From Actinomycetales bacterium (lineage in GTDB: Bacteria; Actinomycetota; Actinomycetes; Actinomycetales; Kineosporiaceae), in assembly GCA_012719445.1 (NCBI GenBank), contig JAAYAH010000212.1, forward strand, positions 55,375 through 119,374: a stretch of 64,000 nt of DNA. The letters are read 5' to 3'. The translations under genes were made by a program, and so were the position numbers. Below are positions 9,301-21,986 of this stretch, one piece after another (positions within the stretch are counted from its first letter, which is position 1; each line of letters begins with the position of its first letter). The notes under the pieces are model-generated. The model was given only the letters and a program-made list of their open reading frames with translations. It was not told the DNA's origin and searched no databases.

Positions 9301-10350
9301 TCAGGAGGCCGGTCTGGCGGCGCTCGTCCGCACCACCAGGCGAGGCGTCAGGTGGATCCGGTGGTGCGACTGCTCCCCCTCGGCGATCCGCAGCAGCAGC
9401 TCCATGCTGCGGCGGCCGACCTCACCGAAGTCCTGTCGCACCGTGGTCAGCGGCGGGATCAGGTACGGCGCCTCGGGGATGTCGTCGAAGCCGACGACGC
9501 TCACGTCGTCCGGCACCCGGCGGCCCACCTCGGAGAGGGCGCGCAGCACGCCGAGCGCCATCTGGTCGTTGCCGCAGAACACCGCGGTCGCCTCGGGGTC
9601 GCGGGCGACGGCCTGTCCCGCCTGGTACCCCGACCGGGCGCTCCAGTCCCCGACGAGGACCTCCGGCTCGGCGGCACCCGCCTCGGCCAGTGCCTTCTGC
9701 CAGCCGGCGACGCGCTCCCTGGCCTCGGGCCAGCCCGCGGGACCGGAGACGTGGTGCACCGTCCGGTGACCGAGGTCGAGCAGGTGGTGGACGGCCAGCT
9801 CGGCCCCCGCCGTGTTGTCGACGCCGACCATGGGAACGTCCGCCGCCCCGCCGACCCCCACCCCGACCAGGGCGATCCCCGCCGGGACCGAGGCGAGGGC
9901 GTCGACGGCGGAGTCCTTGGGGACGATGGCGACGATGCCCTCGACGGCCTGCTCCCGGAGCCGGTTCACGGCCTCCAGCACCGAGGAGCGGGACAGCGAA
10001 CGGCTGCTGGCGATGGTGACGAAGTACCCGGCGGCACGGGCCGCCTGCTCGATCCCGTAGACCATGGACGAGGGCCCGAACAGGGTGCTGTCGAAGGTGA
10101 CGATGCCGAGGGTGTTGGAGCGCCGGGTCACCAGCATCCGGGCTGCCGAGTTGGGCTGGTAGTCCAGCTCCCGCATCGCGTCGAGCACCCGCTGGCGGGT
10201 CTGCTGGCGGACCTTGGCGTGCCCGTTGAGCACCCGGGACACGGTCTGGTGGGAGACGCCGGCGAGCCGGGCGACGTCCATCATCACCGGGGGCCGGTGC
10301 TCGCCGTCGCCGGGGCGCTGCGCCCCGCCGCCCTCCGCCCCGCGGCTCAT
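9301..10350 (-). CDS. LacI-family transcriptional regulator of the arabinose locus
   Basis: 349-residue regulator. The helix-turn-helix and hinge read VMMDVARLAGVSHQTVSRVL near residues 22-41, followed by a type I periplasmic-binding sensor domain with VGVDNTAGAELAVHHLLDLG and DDVSVVGFDDIPEAPYLIPP. The ATG at 10350 is chosen over a TTG at 10422 because it overlaps the stop of a short leader reading frame that has a good ribosome-binding site. Its promoter carries a LacI-type palindrome, so it is likely autoregulated. It is probably a repressor released by arabinose or a derivative; the effector is inferred from the downstream genes. Confidence 0.9.
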   Translation of the reverse strand: MSRGAEGGGAQRPGDGEHRPPVMMDVARLAGVSHQTVSRVLNGHAKVRQQTRQRVLDAMRELDYQPNSAARMLVTRRSNTLGIVTFDSTLFGPSSMVYGIEQAARAAGYFVTIASSRSLSRSSVLEAVNRLREQAVEGIVAIVPKDSAVDALASVPAGIALVGVGVGGAADVPMVGVDNTAGAELAVHHLLDLGHRTVHHVSGPAGWPEARERVAGWQKALAEAGAAEPEVLVGDWSARSGYQAGQAVARDPEATAVFCGNDQMALGVLRALSEVGRRVPDDVSVVGFDDIPEAPYLIPPLTTVRQDFGEVGRRSMELLLRIAEGEQSHHRIHLTPRLVVRTSAARPAS

Positions 10351-10409
10351 CGCCGGACCGAGCAGTCCGGGACCAGCCGCCGGAGCGGGATGATCTGGAA
10401 TGTCAGCAT
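10347..10409 (-). CDS. 20-residue leader peptide coupled to the LacI-type gene
   Basis: The ATG at 10409 is preceded by GGAGG with a 6-nt spacer. The frame runs 20 codons (it begins MLTFQIIPL, then RRLVPDC) and stops with TGA overlapping the regulator's ATG (ATGA). The regulator's own ATG lacks a comparably strong ribosome-binding site, so translational coupling is plausible. Known repressor leaders work this way; the peptide itself need have no function. This gene is inferred from signals only. Confidence 0.5.
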   Translation of the reverse strand: MLTFQIIPLRRLVPDCSVRR

Positions 10410-10452
10410 CGATGGCCTCCAAGCGGGGCGGACTCCGCTGATGTTCGGGCTA

Positions 10453-10481
10453 GTGTTAACGTTCACACCATGACCCGTCAA
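10453..10481 (-). promoter_or_regulatory. promoter and operator of the LacI-type gene
   Basis: On the minus strand TTGACG (10476-10481) is followed after 17 bp by TAACAC (10453-10458), a reasonable sigma-70-type -35/-10 pair. The near-palindrome GTGTGAACGTTAACAC (10453-10468) overlaps the -10 and has the central AACGTT core typical of LacI-family operators. This predicts autorepression. Confidence 0.6.
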
Positions 10482-10777
10482 GGGTGCGTCCTGGCACCTT
10501 GACCAAACCGTGACCATGGCGGTTCGGGGGCCGTGACGCGGGTCGTGATCACCCTCGGCCGGACCTCCCGGAGACCGCCGGACGGCACCGCGACGGGGCA
10601 CCCCACAGCGTCGCGACGGGACCCGGACGGCACGGGGAGGGCACCACGACGGGGCACCTCACGACGCGGGGAGGGCACGGGTCCCCCGCACGGGAGTCGG
10701 CGGGGTTGCGACGGGGTGCCGGTGGGACGGAGCCGGACGCGAGGGGACCCCTGGGCGGGTCGACGGTCTGCGCCGGC

Positions 10778-11620
10778 TCACTCCATGCCCGTGACCGGGA
10801 TGTACTGCCAGTGCCACGGCTCGGGAAGGGAACCGCCGGAGCGGGCCCAGTTCGGGGCGTCCCAGCCGTAGCGGGGGGCGTTGTCCCGCATCCACAGGTA
10901 CTGGACGGTGCCGAAGTCCTCGATGCCGCCGCACAGGTCGGCCGCGGCCGCGAAGCCGTGGTTGCTGGTCCCGGGGGTCGCGGTCATCCCCGGCTTCTGC
11001 GCGTGCAGGGACTGCTGCTGGGACAGGGTCCGGTAGGTGTCGGTGATGCAGATGTTCCGGCCGAAGCGCTGCCGGTAGGCCACGTTGAGCTTGGCGAAGG
11101 CCACCGCGGCGTCGGGGCGGAGCTGCTCGCCCTTCTCCCACAGCGTGCACAGTGCGCTGGTGTTGAGTTGGCCGTTGGTGCCCTTGGACGCCAGGGGAAC
11201 CCCGTCGCAGCCGGGCAGCACCGCACGCTCGTAGGACCGGTTCGGCCTGGTCACCAGGACGGTGCGCGGCGCGACGAGGGACTTCGGCACCTGGGCCGAG
11301 TACGAGGGGTCGGATACCGGGATGACCTTGAGGTCGGCGACAGCGGAGAGCCTGCGGTCGGCCCGCGCCGGGAACTCGGGGGCCGGGGCCATGGTCGCGG
11401 CGTTCACCGTGTTGGTCACGACCTTGGGGGCGACCGACATGAGCCCGCTGAGCGGGGCGGCGATGGTGGCGAGGCCCAGGGCACCGGCGATCCCCACCTG
11501 GGGAGCGCTCAGGGATGTGGGGGTTACACGCTGAGTGACCTGCCGGGACGCCCTGGCGGTCTCCTGGTGTTGCCGTCGTGAGCGACGGGTCACCGGAGGC
11601 TCAGCGCGATGCGACGCCAC
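10778..11620 (-). CDS. secreted or anchored VanY-type D,D-carboxypeptidase
   Basis: 280-residue protein with an N-terminal basic stretch and one hydrophobic segment (GIAGALGLATIAAPLSGLM, about residues 43-61). A peptidase M15B/VanY domain lies at the C-terminus. Zinc-site motifs are SNHGFAAAADLCGG (His and Asp) and EPWHWQY (His), and TDTYRTLSQQQ is the conserved R/Q region. It should cleave the terminal D-Ala of peptidoglycan stem peptides outside the cell. The GTG at 11620 is preferred because GGAGG stands 7 nt upstream; the ATG in that region is out of frame. Arrangement is monocistronic. Confidence 0.85.
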   Translation of the reverse strand: MASHRAEPPVTRRSRRQHQETARASRQVTQRVTPTSLSAPQVGIAGALGLATIAAPLSGLMSVAPKVVTNTVNAATMAPAPEFPARADRRLSAVADLKVIPVSDPSYSAQVPKSLVAPRTVLVTRPNRSYERAVLPGCDGVPLASKGTNGQLNTSALCTLWEKGEQLRPDAAVAFAKLNVAYRQRFGRNICITDTYRTLSQQQSLHAQKPGMTATPGTSNHGFAAAADLCGGIEDFGTVQYLWMRDNAPRYGWDAPNWARSGGSLPEPWHWQYIPVTGME

Positions 11621-12289
11621 TCCATGGCCTCCTTCGGGTCTCCGCGACGTTCCGGCGACTCAATCCCGCGGGCCCCCCTCGTTGGGTCACGGACATATAA
11701 AGGCCTCCGCCGCAGGAAATCAAGCTCTCCTGGGTGTGGATTTGCACGTGCACGCGGTTCCACACCCGCCGTCCGCGCCGACACGCCGAGGAGGTCGACG
11801 GGCCGCAGCGGCATCGTAGCCGAACGTCACCGATGATCGACCGACCGGGTGACGGACGACGAACGAGTGATCTACGCAACGTGTAGACCGAACGGGAAGA
11901 TCAGCTCACCCGACTGCGCTCCGTGGATCGGACGGTCACCGGGGCCGTCGTCCGGTTCCGCCGCCCCGACCTGGCCCGACCGCACCGCCGGTGACCGGAC
12001 GGCCTCCCCGCACCAGATCACAGCGCGTCACGGAATCCCGGTCCGACGGGCCCCGGAATAGCGCGACCGAGGGGGTGTGAAAAGGTTTTCCGGACGTCGC
12101 CGGAAGACCGTTGCCGACGCCGCCGCGAGACATTTCCGGGTCGGCGTCCGGCCGGCGGGGGACGCGCCGACCGGCCTCGGGGCCGGGTGTCGCCCAGGGC
12201 CCCGTGTCCCACCGGGCGACACCGCAGTGTCACCGACAGTCGATCATCGCTGATATTCCGTCACCATTCGTGATCGCCCGGCGGCGAGG
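11621..12289. other. 669-bp intergenic region upstream of the VanY-type gene
   Basis: No credible gene was found on either strand. It should contain the promoter and a leader of up to about 200 nt for the carboxypeptidase. I looked for a c-di-AMP (ydaO) riboswitch, frequent before actinobacterial wall hydrolases, and did not find a convincing match. The part near 12290 carries the guaB1 terminator hairpin. Confidence 0.6.
12186..12223 (-). terminator. hairpin downstream of guaB1
   Basis: GGTGTCGCCC (12186-12195) pairs perfectly with GGGCGACACC (12214-12223) around an 18-nt loop. It lies about 70 bp after the guaB1 stop on the minus strand. Confidence 0.5.
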
Positions 12290-15783
<3,494 letters not shown>

Positions 15784-15873
15784 CGCCGCCGGGAGCCGGT
15801 ACCGCATCCCCGTGGACCCGGGGTGTCAAGGGAGGATGGCCCTTCCCCAGGGTGTGATTCACCACATCCGCTT

Positions 15874-18800
15874 ATGGTGGATTTCGTGCGCAGCCGGACC
15901 AGCGAGCCCAGCGAGCAGGCGAGTGACCCCGAACCGCAGGCCCCGACGGTCGACCGGTCCATGACCGCGTTCGGCCCCAACGCCTGGCTGGTCGACGACC
16001 TCTACCAGCGGTACCGCGAGGACCGCAGCTCGGTCGATCCCGCGTGGTGGGAGTTCTTCGCCGACCAGGAGCCGACGGCGTTCCGCCGGCCCGAGCCCGA
16101 GCCGGGACCGCAGCCCCCGCCGGGCCCCGGACCGGTGCCGGGCCCGGAGCCGGGCGCGAGGCCAGGCCCGGAGCCGGGGCCGGGCCCTCGCGGGGCTCCC
16201 GCGCCGGACGGCGGCCGGGTGACCCGGCTGCGCGGCGCCGCGGCCAAGGTCGTCACCGCGATGGAGAGCAGCCTCGAGGTGCCGACGGCGACCAGCGTCC
16301 GGGCCGTCCCGGCGAAGCTCCTCATCGACAACCGGATCGTCGTCAACAACCACCTCGCCCGGTCCCGCGGCGGGAAGATCTCCTTCACCCACCTCATCGC
16401 CTTCGCCCTCGTCGAGGCGCTCGCCGACCTGCCGGAGCTGAACCGCCGGTTCGTCACCGACGGCGACCGGCCGGCCGTGGAGCAGCCGGACCACGTGAAC
16501 CTGGGCGTCGCCGTCGACCTGACCCGGGAGGACGGGTCGAGGACCCTCGTCGTGCCCTCCGTCAAGGCGTGCGAGGAGCTGGACTTCGCCCGGTTCTGGA
16601 CCGCCTACGCCGACCTCGTGCGACGGGCCCGCTCCGGTGGGCTCACCGCGGCCGACCTCACCGGGACCACGATCACCATCACCAACCCCGGCACCATCGG
16701 AACGGTCCACTCGGTGCCCCGGCTGATGAGGGGGCAGGGCGCGATCATCGGCGTCGGCGCACTGGAGTACCCCGCCGAGTACGCGGGGGCCAGCGACGAG
16801 ACCCTGGCCCGACTGGCCGTCAGCAAGACCCTCACCCTGACGTCCACCTACGACCACCGGATCATCCAGGGGGCGCAGTCGGGCGAGCTCCTCCGGCTGC
16901 TGCAGGTCAAGCTGCTCGGCGAGGACGGCTTCTACGACCGGGTGTTCAGCGCCCTGCGGGTGCCGTACGAGCCGATCCGCTGGGTGCGCGACGTCACCGT
17001 CTCCCACGAGGAGGACATCAACAAGACGGCACGGGTGCAGGAGCTGATCCACGCCTACCGGGTCCGCGGTCATCTCATGGCCGACACCGACCCGCTGGAG
17101 TACCGGCAGCGCCGCCACGACGACCTCGACGTGACCACCCACGGCCTCACCCTGTGGGACCTCGACCGCACCTTCCCCACCGGGGGGTTCGGCGGACAGC
17201 CGGTGATGCCCCTCCGCGACATCCTCGGGGTGCTCCGCGACTCCTACTGCCGCACGGTGGGCGTCGAGTACATGCACGTCCAGGATCCCGAGCGGCGGCG
17301 GTGGCTGCAGGCCCGGATCGAGACGCCGTACACCCCGCCGACCCGGGAGGAGCAACTGCGGATCCTGCACCGGCTCAACGCGGCCGAGGCGTTCGAGACC
17401 TTCCTGCAGACGAAGTACGTCGGTCAGAAGCGGTTCAGCCTCGAGGGCGCGGAGAGCGTGATCCCGCTGCTGGACGCCGTGCTCTCCGCCGCGGCCACCA
17501 CCGGGGTGGAGGAGGTGTGCATCGGCATGCCGCACCGCGGCCGGCTCAACGTGCTCGCCAACATCGCCGGCAAGGGCTACGCGCAGATCTTCCGTGAGTT
17601 CGAGGGTGCCCAGGACCCCCGCAGCGTGCAGGGATCCGGGGACGTCAAGTACCACCTCGGCACCGAGGGGGTGTTCGTCGGCCAGGACGGCGAGCGGACC
17701 CGGGTGCACCTGGCGGCCAACCCCTCCCACCTGGAGGCGGTGGCCCCGGTGCTCGAGGGCGTCGTCCGGGCCAAGCAGGACCGGCTCGACCGGGGCTCGT
17801 CGTTCTTCCCCGTGCTCGCGGTGCTGCTGCACGGGGACGCCGCCTTCGCCGGCCAGGGCGTCGTCGCGGAGACGCTCAACCTCTCCCAGCTGCGCGGCTA
17901 CCGCACCGGGGGCACCGTGCACGTGGTGGTGAACAACCAGGTCGGGTTCACCACCGCGCCGGCGTCGTCCCGGTCCTCGGTGTACTGCACCGACGTCGCC
18001 CGGATGATCCAGGCCCCGATCTTCCACGTCAACGGGGACGACCCGGAGGCCTGTGTCCGGGTGGCCCGGCTGGCCTTCGCCTACCGGACCGCCTTCGACG
18101 CCGACGTCGTCGTCGACCTCGTCTGCTACCGCCGGCGCGGCCACAACGAGGGCGACGACCCGTCGATGACCCAGCCGCTGATGTACCGGCTCATCGAGGC
18201 CAAGCGCAGCGTCCGCAAGCAGTACACCGAGGCGCTGATCGGCAGGGGCGACCTCACCGTCGACGAGGCGGAGCAGGCGCTGCGGGACTACCGGGAGCGG
18301 CTGGAACGGGTCTTCACCGAGACCAGGGACACCGTCAACGAGCCGCTGCCCGCCGGTGACGTCACCGCGGGACTCGACCCGCCGGCAGCCCAACTCGCCG
18401 ACGAGCCACGGGGCAGGTCCGCGCCGGAGCCCGAGCCGGCCACCGCGGTGGAGGCACGGGTGCTCAAGCGGGTGGGCGACGCGCACGTCAGCCCGCCGCA
18501 GGGGTTCGCCGTCCACCCCCGGCTGCAGGCCCTGCTGGAGCGACGGGCGGCGATGGCAGTCGACGGCGACGTCGACTGGGCGTTCGCGGAACTGCTCGCG
18601 CTGGGGTCGCTGCTGATGGAGGGCGTCCCGGTCCGGATGGCGGGGCAGGACACCCGACGCGGCACCTTCGCCCAGCGGCACGCCGTCCTCGTGGACCGGG
18701 TCACCGGCACCGAGTGGACCCCGCTGGCGAACCTCGCCGAGGACCAGGCCAAGTTCTGGATCTACGACTCGCTGCTCAGCGAGTTCGCGGCGATGGGCTT

Positions 18801-19593
18801 CGAGTACGGGTACTCCGTCGAGCGACCGGACGCGCTGGTGCTGTGGGAGGCCCAGTTCGGGGACTTCGTCAACGGGGCGCAGACGATCGTCGACGAGTTC
18901 GTCTCCTCCTCGGAGCAGAAGTGGGCGCAACGGTCCTCCGTCGTCCTGCTGCTCCCGCACGGCTACGAGGGCCAGGGGCCGGACCACTCCTCCGCCCGGG
19001 TGGAGCGGTTCCTCCAGCTGTGCGCCGAGGACAACCTCACCGTCGCCGCGCCGTCCACCCCGGCGTCCTACTTCCACCTGCTGCGCCGTCAGGCCAGGGC
19101 GAGGCCGCGCCGCCCGCTCGTCGTGTTCACCCCGAAGTCGGCCCTGCGGCTGAGGGCCGCGACCTCCGGGATCGAGGACTTCACCTCGGGTGCCTTCCGG
19201 GCCGTCGTCCCGGACGACGGCCCGCGGCCGGGCGGGGAGGTCGACCGGGTGCTGCTCTGCTCCGGGAAGATCGTCCACGAGCTCCTCGCCGAGCGGGCGA
19301 GGCGCCGGGACGACCGGACCGCGATCGTCCGGCTGGAACAGCTCTACCCCCTGGACGTCGCGGCGATCCGCCGGGCCGTCGGGTCGTCTCCCTCCGCCCG
19401 GCTGCGCTGGGTGCAGGAGGAGCCGGCCAACCAGGGGGCATGGACGTTCGTCCGGCTCGCCCTCGCCGAGCACCTCGGCGGGCGCGAACTGCAGCCCGTC
19501 ACCCGGCCCGCGTCGGCGTCGCCGGCGACCGGCTCGTCCCGGCAGCACCTCCTGGAGCAGGCGGACCTCCTGGAGCGCGCCTTCCGGGACTGA
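15874..19593 (+). CDS. kgd: multifunctional 2-oxoglutarate metabolism enzyme (Kgd/OdhA type)
   Basis: About 1239 residues combining E1 and E2 parts of 2-oxoglutarate dehydrogenase, as in mycobacterial Kgd. Domain order: an E1 N-terminal helix region ([20 protein letters not shown]), a Pro/Glu/Gly-rich linker, an E2-like succinyltransferase domain without a lipoyl domain (catalytic block [16 protein letters not shown] near residues 325-340), then the thiamine-diphosphate E1 domains ([20 protein letters not shown]-like [25 protein letters not shown]) and a transketolase C-terminal part. It works in the TCA cycle and can also act as a decarboxylase or carboligase. The start is uncertain: ATG 15874 is used, but no clear ribosome-binding site is seen, and GTG 15823 or 15886 are possible. 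Confidence 0.92.
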   Translation: MVDFVRSRTSEPSEQASDPEPQAPTVDRSMTAFGPNAWLVDDLYQRYREDRSSVDPAWWEFFADQEPTAFRRPEPEPGPQPPPGPGPVPGPEPGARPGPEPGPGPRGAPAPDGGRVTRLRGAAAKVVTAMESSLEVPTATSVRAVPAKLLIDNRIVVNNHLARSRGGKISFTHLIAFALVEALADLPELNRRFVTDGDRPAVEQPDHVNLGVAVDLTREDGSRTLVVPSVKACEELDFARFWTAYADLVRRARSGGLTAADLTGTTITITNPGTIGTVHSVPRLMRGQGAIIGVGALEYPAEYAGASDETLARLAVSKTLTLTSTYDHRIIQGAQSGELLRLLQVKLLGEDGFYDRVFSALRVPYEPIRWVRDVTVSHEEDINKTARVQELIHAYRVRGHLMADTDPLEYRQRRHDDLDVTTHGLTLWDLDRTFPTGGFGGQPVMPLRDILGVLRDSYCRTVGVEYMHVQDPERRRWLQARIETPYTPPTREEQLRILHRLNAAEAFETFLQTKYVGQKRFSLEGAESVIPLLDAVLSAAATTGVEEVCIGMPHRGRLNVLANIAGKGYAQIFREFEGAQDPRSVQGSGDVKYHLGTEGVFVGQDGERTRVHLAANPSHLEAVAPVLEGVVRAKQDRLDRGSSFFPVLAVLLHGDAAFAGQGVVAETLNLSQLRGYRTGGTVHVVVNNQVGFTTAPASSRSSVYCTDVARMIQAPIFHVNGDDPEACVRVARLAFAYRTAFDADVVVDLVCYRRRGHNEGDDPSMTQPLMYRLIEAKRSVRKQYTEALIGRGDLTVDEAEQALRDYRERLERVFTETRDTVNEPLPAGDVTAGLDPPAAQLADEPRGRSAPEPEPATAVEARVLKRVGDAHVSPPQGFAVHPRLQALLERRAAMAVDGDVDWAFAELLALGSLLMEGVPVRMAGQDTRRGTFAQRHAVLVDRVTGTEWTPLANLAEDQAKFWIYDSLLSEFAAMGFEYGYSVERPDALVLWEAQFGDFVNGAQTIVDEFVSSSEQKWAQRSSVVLLLPHGYEGQGPDHSSARVERFLQLCAEDNLTVAAPSTPASYFHLLRRQARARPRRPLVVFTPKSALRLRAATSGIEDFTSGAFRAVVPDDGPRPGGEVDRVLLCSGKIVHELLAERARRRDDRTAIVRLEQLYPLDVAAIRRAVGSSPSARLRWVQEEPANQGAWTFVRLALAEHLGGRELQPVTRPASASPATGSSRQHLLEQADLLERAFRD

Positions 19594-19670
19594 GCCGGCC
19601 GGTGGGAGGTCGCCGGGATCCGGCCGTCGCGTAGGGTCGGTTGCCAGGGATCTCCATCGGAGGGAGCGCG

Positions 19671-20318
19671 GTGAGGCGGGCTGAGACGGGCGCCGGCGAG
19701 ACCTCCGTCGCCGCGACGGGGGTCACCGGCCTGCGGATCTGTGTCGTCGGCGACGACCTCGTGGCAGGGGTCGGCGACCCCAGGTCACTGGGCTGGGTCG
19801 GTCGGGTGGCCGCGAGGACCTCCCGCGAGCAGGGCCCGGTGACGGCGTTCCCGCTCGGGATCCCCGACGAGTCGACGGCGGGGCTGCTGTCGCGGTGGCG
19901 GGAGGAGAGCATCCGCCGGTTCGGCGACGACCCCGCCGCCGCGAGGCTGGTGCTCGGGATCGGCCAGCAGGACCTCCTGCAGGGGCTCTCCCTGCCGCGG
20001 TCGCGGCTCAACCTGGCGAACGTCCTCGACGAGGCGCACGCCCGCAGCCTCCCGGCCTTCGTCGTCGGTCCGCCGCCACTGCTCGACGAGCGGCTCAACG
20101 CCGGGATCGCCGAGCTCTCGGACGCCTTCCAGGACGTCTGCGAACGCCGCCGGGTGATCTACGTCGACACCTTCACCCCGCTGGTGCACCACGAGGACTG
20201 GCTCACCGACCTCGCCGCCGGTGACGGCCTGCACCCCGGCCAGGCCGGTTACGGCCTGATGGCGTGGCTGGTGCTGCACACCGGCTGGCACACCTGGCTG
20301 GGTCTTCCGCAGCCGTGA
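19671..20318 (+). CDS. SGNH/GDSL-family hydrolase
   Basis: 215-residue cytoplasmic-looking esterase or lipase-type protein. Block I is a variant, VVGDDLVAGVGDP, with Asp where the GDSL catalytic Ser is normally found. Block V is normal (DGLHPGQAGYGLMAWLV, with Asp and His). The missing nucleophile Ser in block I deserves attention. The GTG at 19671 follows GGAGGGAG. It overlaps the next gene by GTGA, linking it to the nickel superoxide dismutase pair. Its role there is unknown. Confidence 0.75.
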   Translation: MRRAETGAGETSVAATGVTGLRICVVGDDLVAGVGDPRSLGWVGRVAARTSREQGPVTAFPLGIPDESTAGLLSRWREESIRRFGDDPAAARLVLGIGQQDLLQGLSLPRSRLNLANVLDEAHARSLPAFVVGPPPLLDERLNAGIAELSDAFQDVCERRRVIYVDTFTPLVHHEDWLTDLAAGDGLHPGQAGYGLMAWLVLHTGWHTWLGLPQP

Positions 20319-20629
20319 GCCGGACGGGCTGGGGCACGGCCCGGGTCCGCGGCCGGTCCATGCTGCCCACCCTGCGCGACGGCGACCTGCTCCTGGTGCG
20401 CTGGGGCGCGCGGCCACGGACGGGTGACCTCGTGGTGGTCCGGCTGCCGGGCGGCCGGCCGATCGCCGTCAAGCGGCTCGTCCACCGGGAGCCGGAGGGC
20501 TGGTGGGTCGAGCGGGACAACCCCGCGGAGGGGACCGACTCCTGGCAGGTCGGCGCCGTCGGCGAGGGTGACCTGCTCGGGGTGGTGACGGTCAGGCTCT
20601 GGCCGAGACCAGGCCGCCCGAGGCCCTGA
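20315..20629 (+). CDS. sodX: nickel-type superoxide dismutase maturation protease
   Basis: 104-residue S26/signal-peptidase-like protein with the Ser motif GRSMLPTLRDGDLLLVRW and the candidate catalytic Lys in IAVKRLVHRE. It has no transmembrane anchor, unlike signal peptidase I. Located 96 bp upstream of sodN, as in Streptomyces, it is expected to remove the short propeptide so that the nickel-binding His becomes the mature N-terminus. The GTG at 20315 overlaps the upstream stop. Confidence 0.88.
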   Translation: MSRTGWGTARVRGRSMLPTLRDGDLLLVRWGARPRTGDLVVVRLPGGRPIAVKRLVHREPEGWWVERDNPAEGTDSWQVGAVGEGDLLGVVTVRLWPRPGRPRP

Positions 20630-20725
20630 CCACGTCGCCCGCGATGCGGCTCCGGCACCGCCCGGGTAACGTGATCGTGGCCACACCCGGAGCGTGAACC
20701 AACCCCAGAGAAAGGGAGTGACGAG

Positions 20726-21136
20726 ATGCTCTCGCGTCTCCTCGACACCGTCGCCGGTACCGAGGTCAGCGCCCACTGCGACCTTCCCTGCGGCGTGTAC
20801 GACCCCGCCCAGGCACGGATCGAGGCGCAGTCGGTCCGGGCGTGCATGGAGAAGTTCCACGCCTCCGACGACCCGGTGTTCCGGGAGCGCGCAGTCATGA
20901 TCAAGGAGGAGCGCAGCGACCTGGTGAAGCACCACCTGTGGGTGCTGTGGACCGACTACTTCAAGCCGGCGCACTTCGCGAAGTACCCGCAGCTCCACGA
21001 GCTGTTCAACGAGGCGACCAAGCTGGCGGGTGCCGGCGGCACCAAGGGCACCAACGACGTCACCGTCGCGGACCGGCTGCTCGCCCGGATCGACGAGATC
21101 GCGGCGATCTTCGCGGAGACCAAGCAGGCCGCCTGA
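20726..21136 (+). CDS. sodN: nickel superoxide dismutase precursor
   Basis: 136 residues. A 16-residue propeptide ends ...EVSA, followed by the nickel hook HCDLPCGVYDPAQARIEAQS. The nickel ligands are the new N-terminal His1, Cys2 and Cys6 of the mature protein. The rest is the expected four-helix bundle (KHHLWVLWTDYFKPAHF). It dismutates superoxide in the cytoplasm. The ribosome-binding site GGGAG lies 8-9 nt before the ATG. Actinobacteria usually regulate sodN by nickel through a Nur site; I did not recognise one in the 96-bp upstream gap. Confidence 0.95.
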   Translation: MLSRLLDTVAGTEVSAHCDLPCGVYDPAQARIEAQSVRACMEKFHASDDPVFRERAVMIKEERSDLVKHHLWVLWTDYFKPAHFAKYPQLHELFNEATKLAGAGGTKGTNDVTVADRLLARIDEIAAIFAETKQAA

Positions 21137-21250
21137 CCTGGGTGTCGGCGGACCGGACGCGCTCCGGAACCTCTCGGCCCTGGTCCATCCCGAATTTCCG
21201 GTTTGGGTGGACTAGGGCCGAGTATTGCGGTAAGCGGTAATCTGCTGCAC

Positions 21251-21919
21251 GTGAGGACCGTGGCTCCCGATCCGGCAGGTTCGTCCGAACCGGAATCCCC
21301 ACCGGAGGCCGGGGGCTCCCGATCGCTCCCCCTGGTCGTCCGTCCCGCCCTGAGGCACGAGCTCGCGGCCGCGGGCAGGGTCGCCAGGGACGCCTACCTC
21401 GCCGACGGCTTCGACGACGTCGACTACGCGGCGAGCCTCGCCGACGCGGAGGGCAGGGCATGCTTCGGCGAGGTCGCGGTCGCCCTCGTCGGCGGACGGG
21501 TCGTCGGCAGCGTCACCTTCGTCCACAACCGGCACCCCGGGGATCCGGGGCTCGACGCAGCCCACCCCGACACAGCCCACCCAGAGTCAGCCCACCCCGA
21601 CGGCACCGTTCCCCGCCCTCAGGCCGTGGCCGGGGCGGAGCCGTTGTGCGAGGTCAGCGAGCCCGGTGAGGCGGAGTTCCGGATGCTCGGGGTCGTCCCC
21701 GACGCGCGGGGGCTCGGGGTCGGGACCGCGCTGGTGGACTGGTGCGTCACGAGGGCCCGCCAGGTCGGCGCCCCGAGGCTGCTGCTGAGCACCTGCGAGA
21801 AGATGTCGGCCGCCCGGCACATCTACGTCACCCGCGGCTTCCGGTGCGTCGACGAGCTCGGCTGGCGGACCGACGACGGCGTCGAGCTCCTCGTCTACCG
21901 CCTCGACCTCACCGGCTGA
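21251..21919 (+). CDS. GNAT-family N-acetyltransferase
   Basis: 222-residue acetyltransferase. The acetyl-CoA-binding motif is EFRMLGVVPDARGLGVGTAL, followed by LLLSTCEKMSAARHIYVTRGF. Substrate unknown. Three 15-bp repeats (AHPDT/AHPES/AHPDG, 21558-21602) interrupt the loop between the beta strand VVGSVTFVHN and the acetyl-CoA motif. The GTG at 21251 is the most plausible start; earlier in-frame codons lie in AT-richer spacer. No operon partner is evident. Confidence 0.82.
   Translation: MRTVAPDPAGSSEPESPPEAGGSRSLPLVVRPALRHELAAAGRVARDAYLADGFDDVDYAASLADAEGRACFGEVAVALVGGRVVGSVTFVHNRHPGDPGLDAAHPDTAHPESAHPDGTVPRPQAVAGAEPLCEVSEPGEAEFRMLGVVPDARGLGVGTALVDWCVTRARQVGAPRLLLSTCEKMSAARHIYVTRGFRCVDELGWRTDDGVELLVYRLDLTG
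21558..21602 (+). repeat. three 15-bp in-frame repeats in the GNAT gene
   Basis: Units at 21558, 21573 and 21588 share the core CAGCCCACC and encode AHPDT, AHPES and AHPDG. They add an exposed-looking loop to an otherwise ordinary acetyltransferase. Confidence 0.8.
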
Positions 21920-21986
21920 CGCGCGGCCGGTCCCGACCGGGACGCCGGGCCGGGAACGTGCCGCCGAGGGAGGCGCCGAGGGAGGC

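Noticed and set aside
10416..10422. TTG start at 10422 for the LacI-type regulator
   Set aside because: The GGAGG there lies after the TTG and serves the leader ATG at 10409; the ATG at 10350 overlaps the leader stop and gives a normal-length regulator.
11590..11625. Mini reading frame MEWRRIALSLR overlapping the VanY-type start
   Set aside because: Its ATG is only 2 nt after GGAGG, too close for initiation; the GTG at 11620 has proper spacing.
11621..11880. Possible c-di-AMP riboswitch before the VanY-type gene
   Set aside because: The position is suggestive, but I could not match the conserved core elements of the ydaO class, and the leader folds are not distinctive.
15859..19548. A 1229-codon open frame antisense to kgd
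   Set aside because: It is an artefact of GC-rich third positions in the opposite gene. Its translation is low-complexity (RGDG/HPG-rich) and the plus-strand kgd has clear enzyme motifs throughout.
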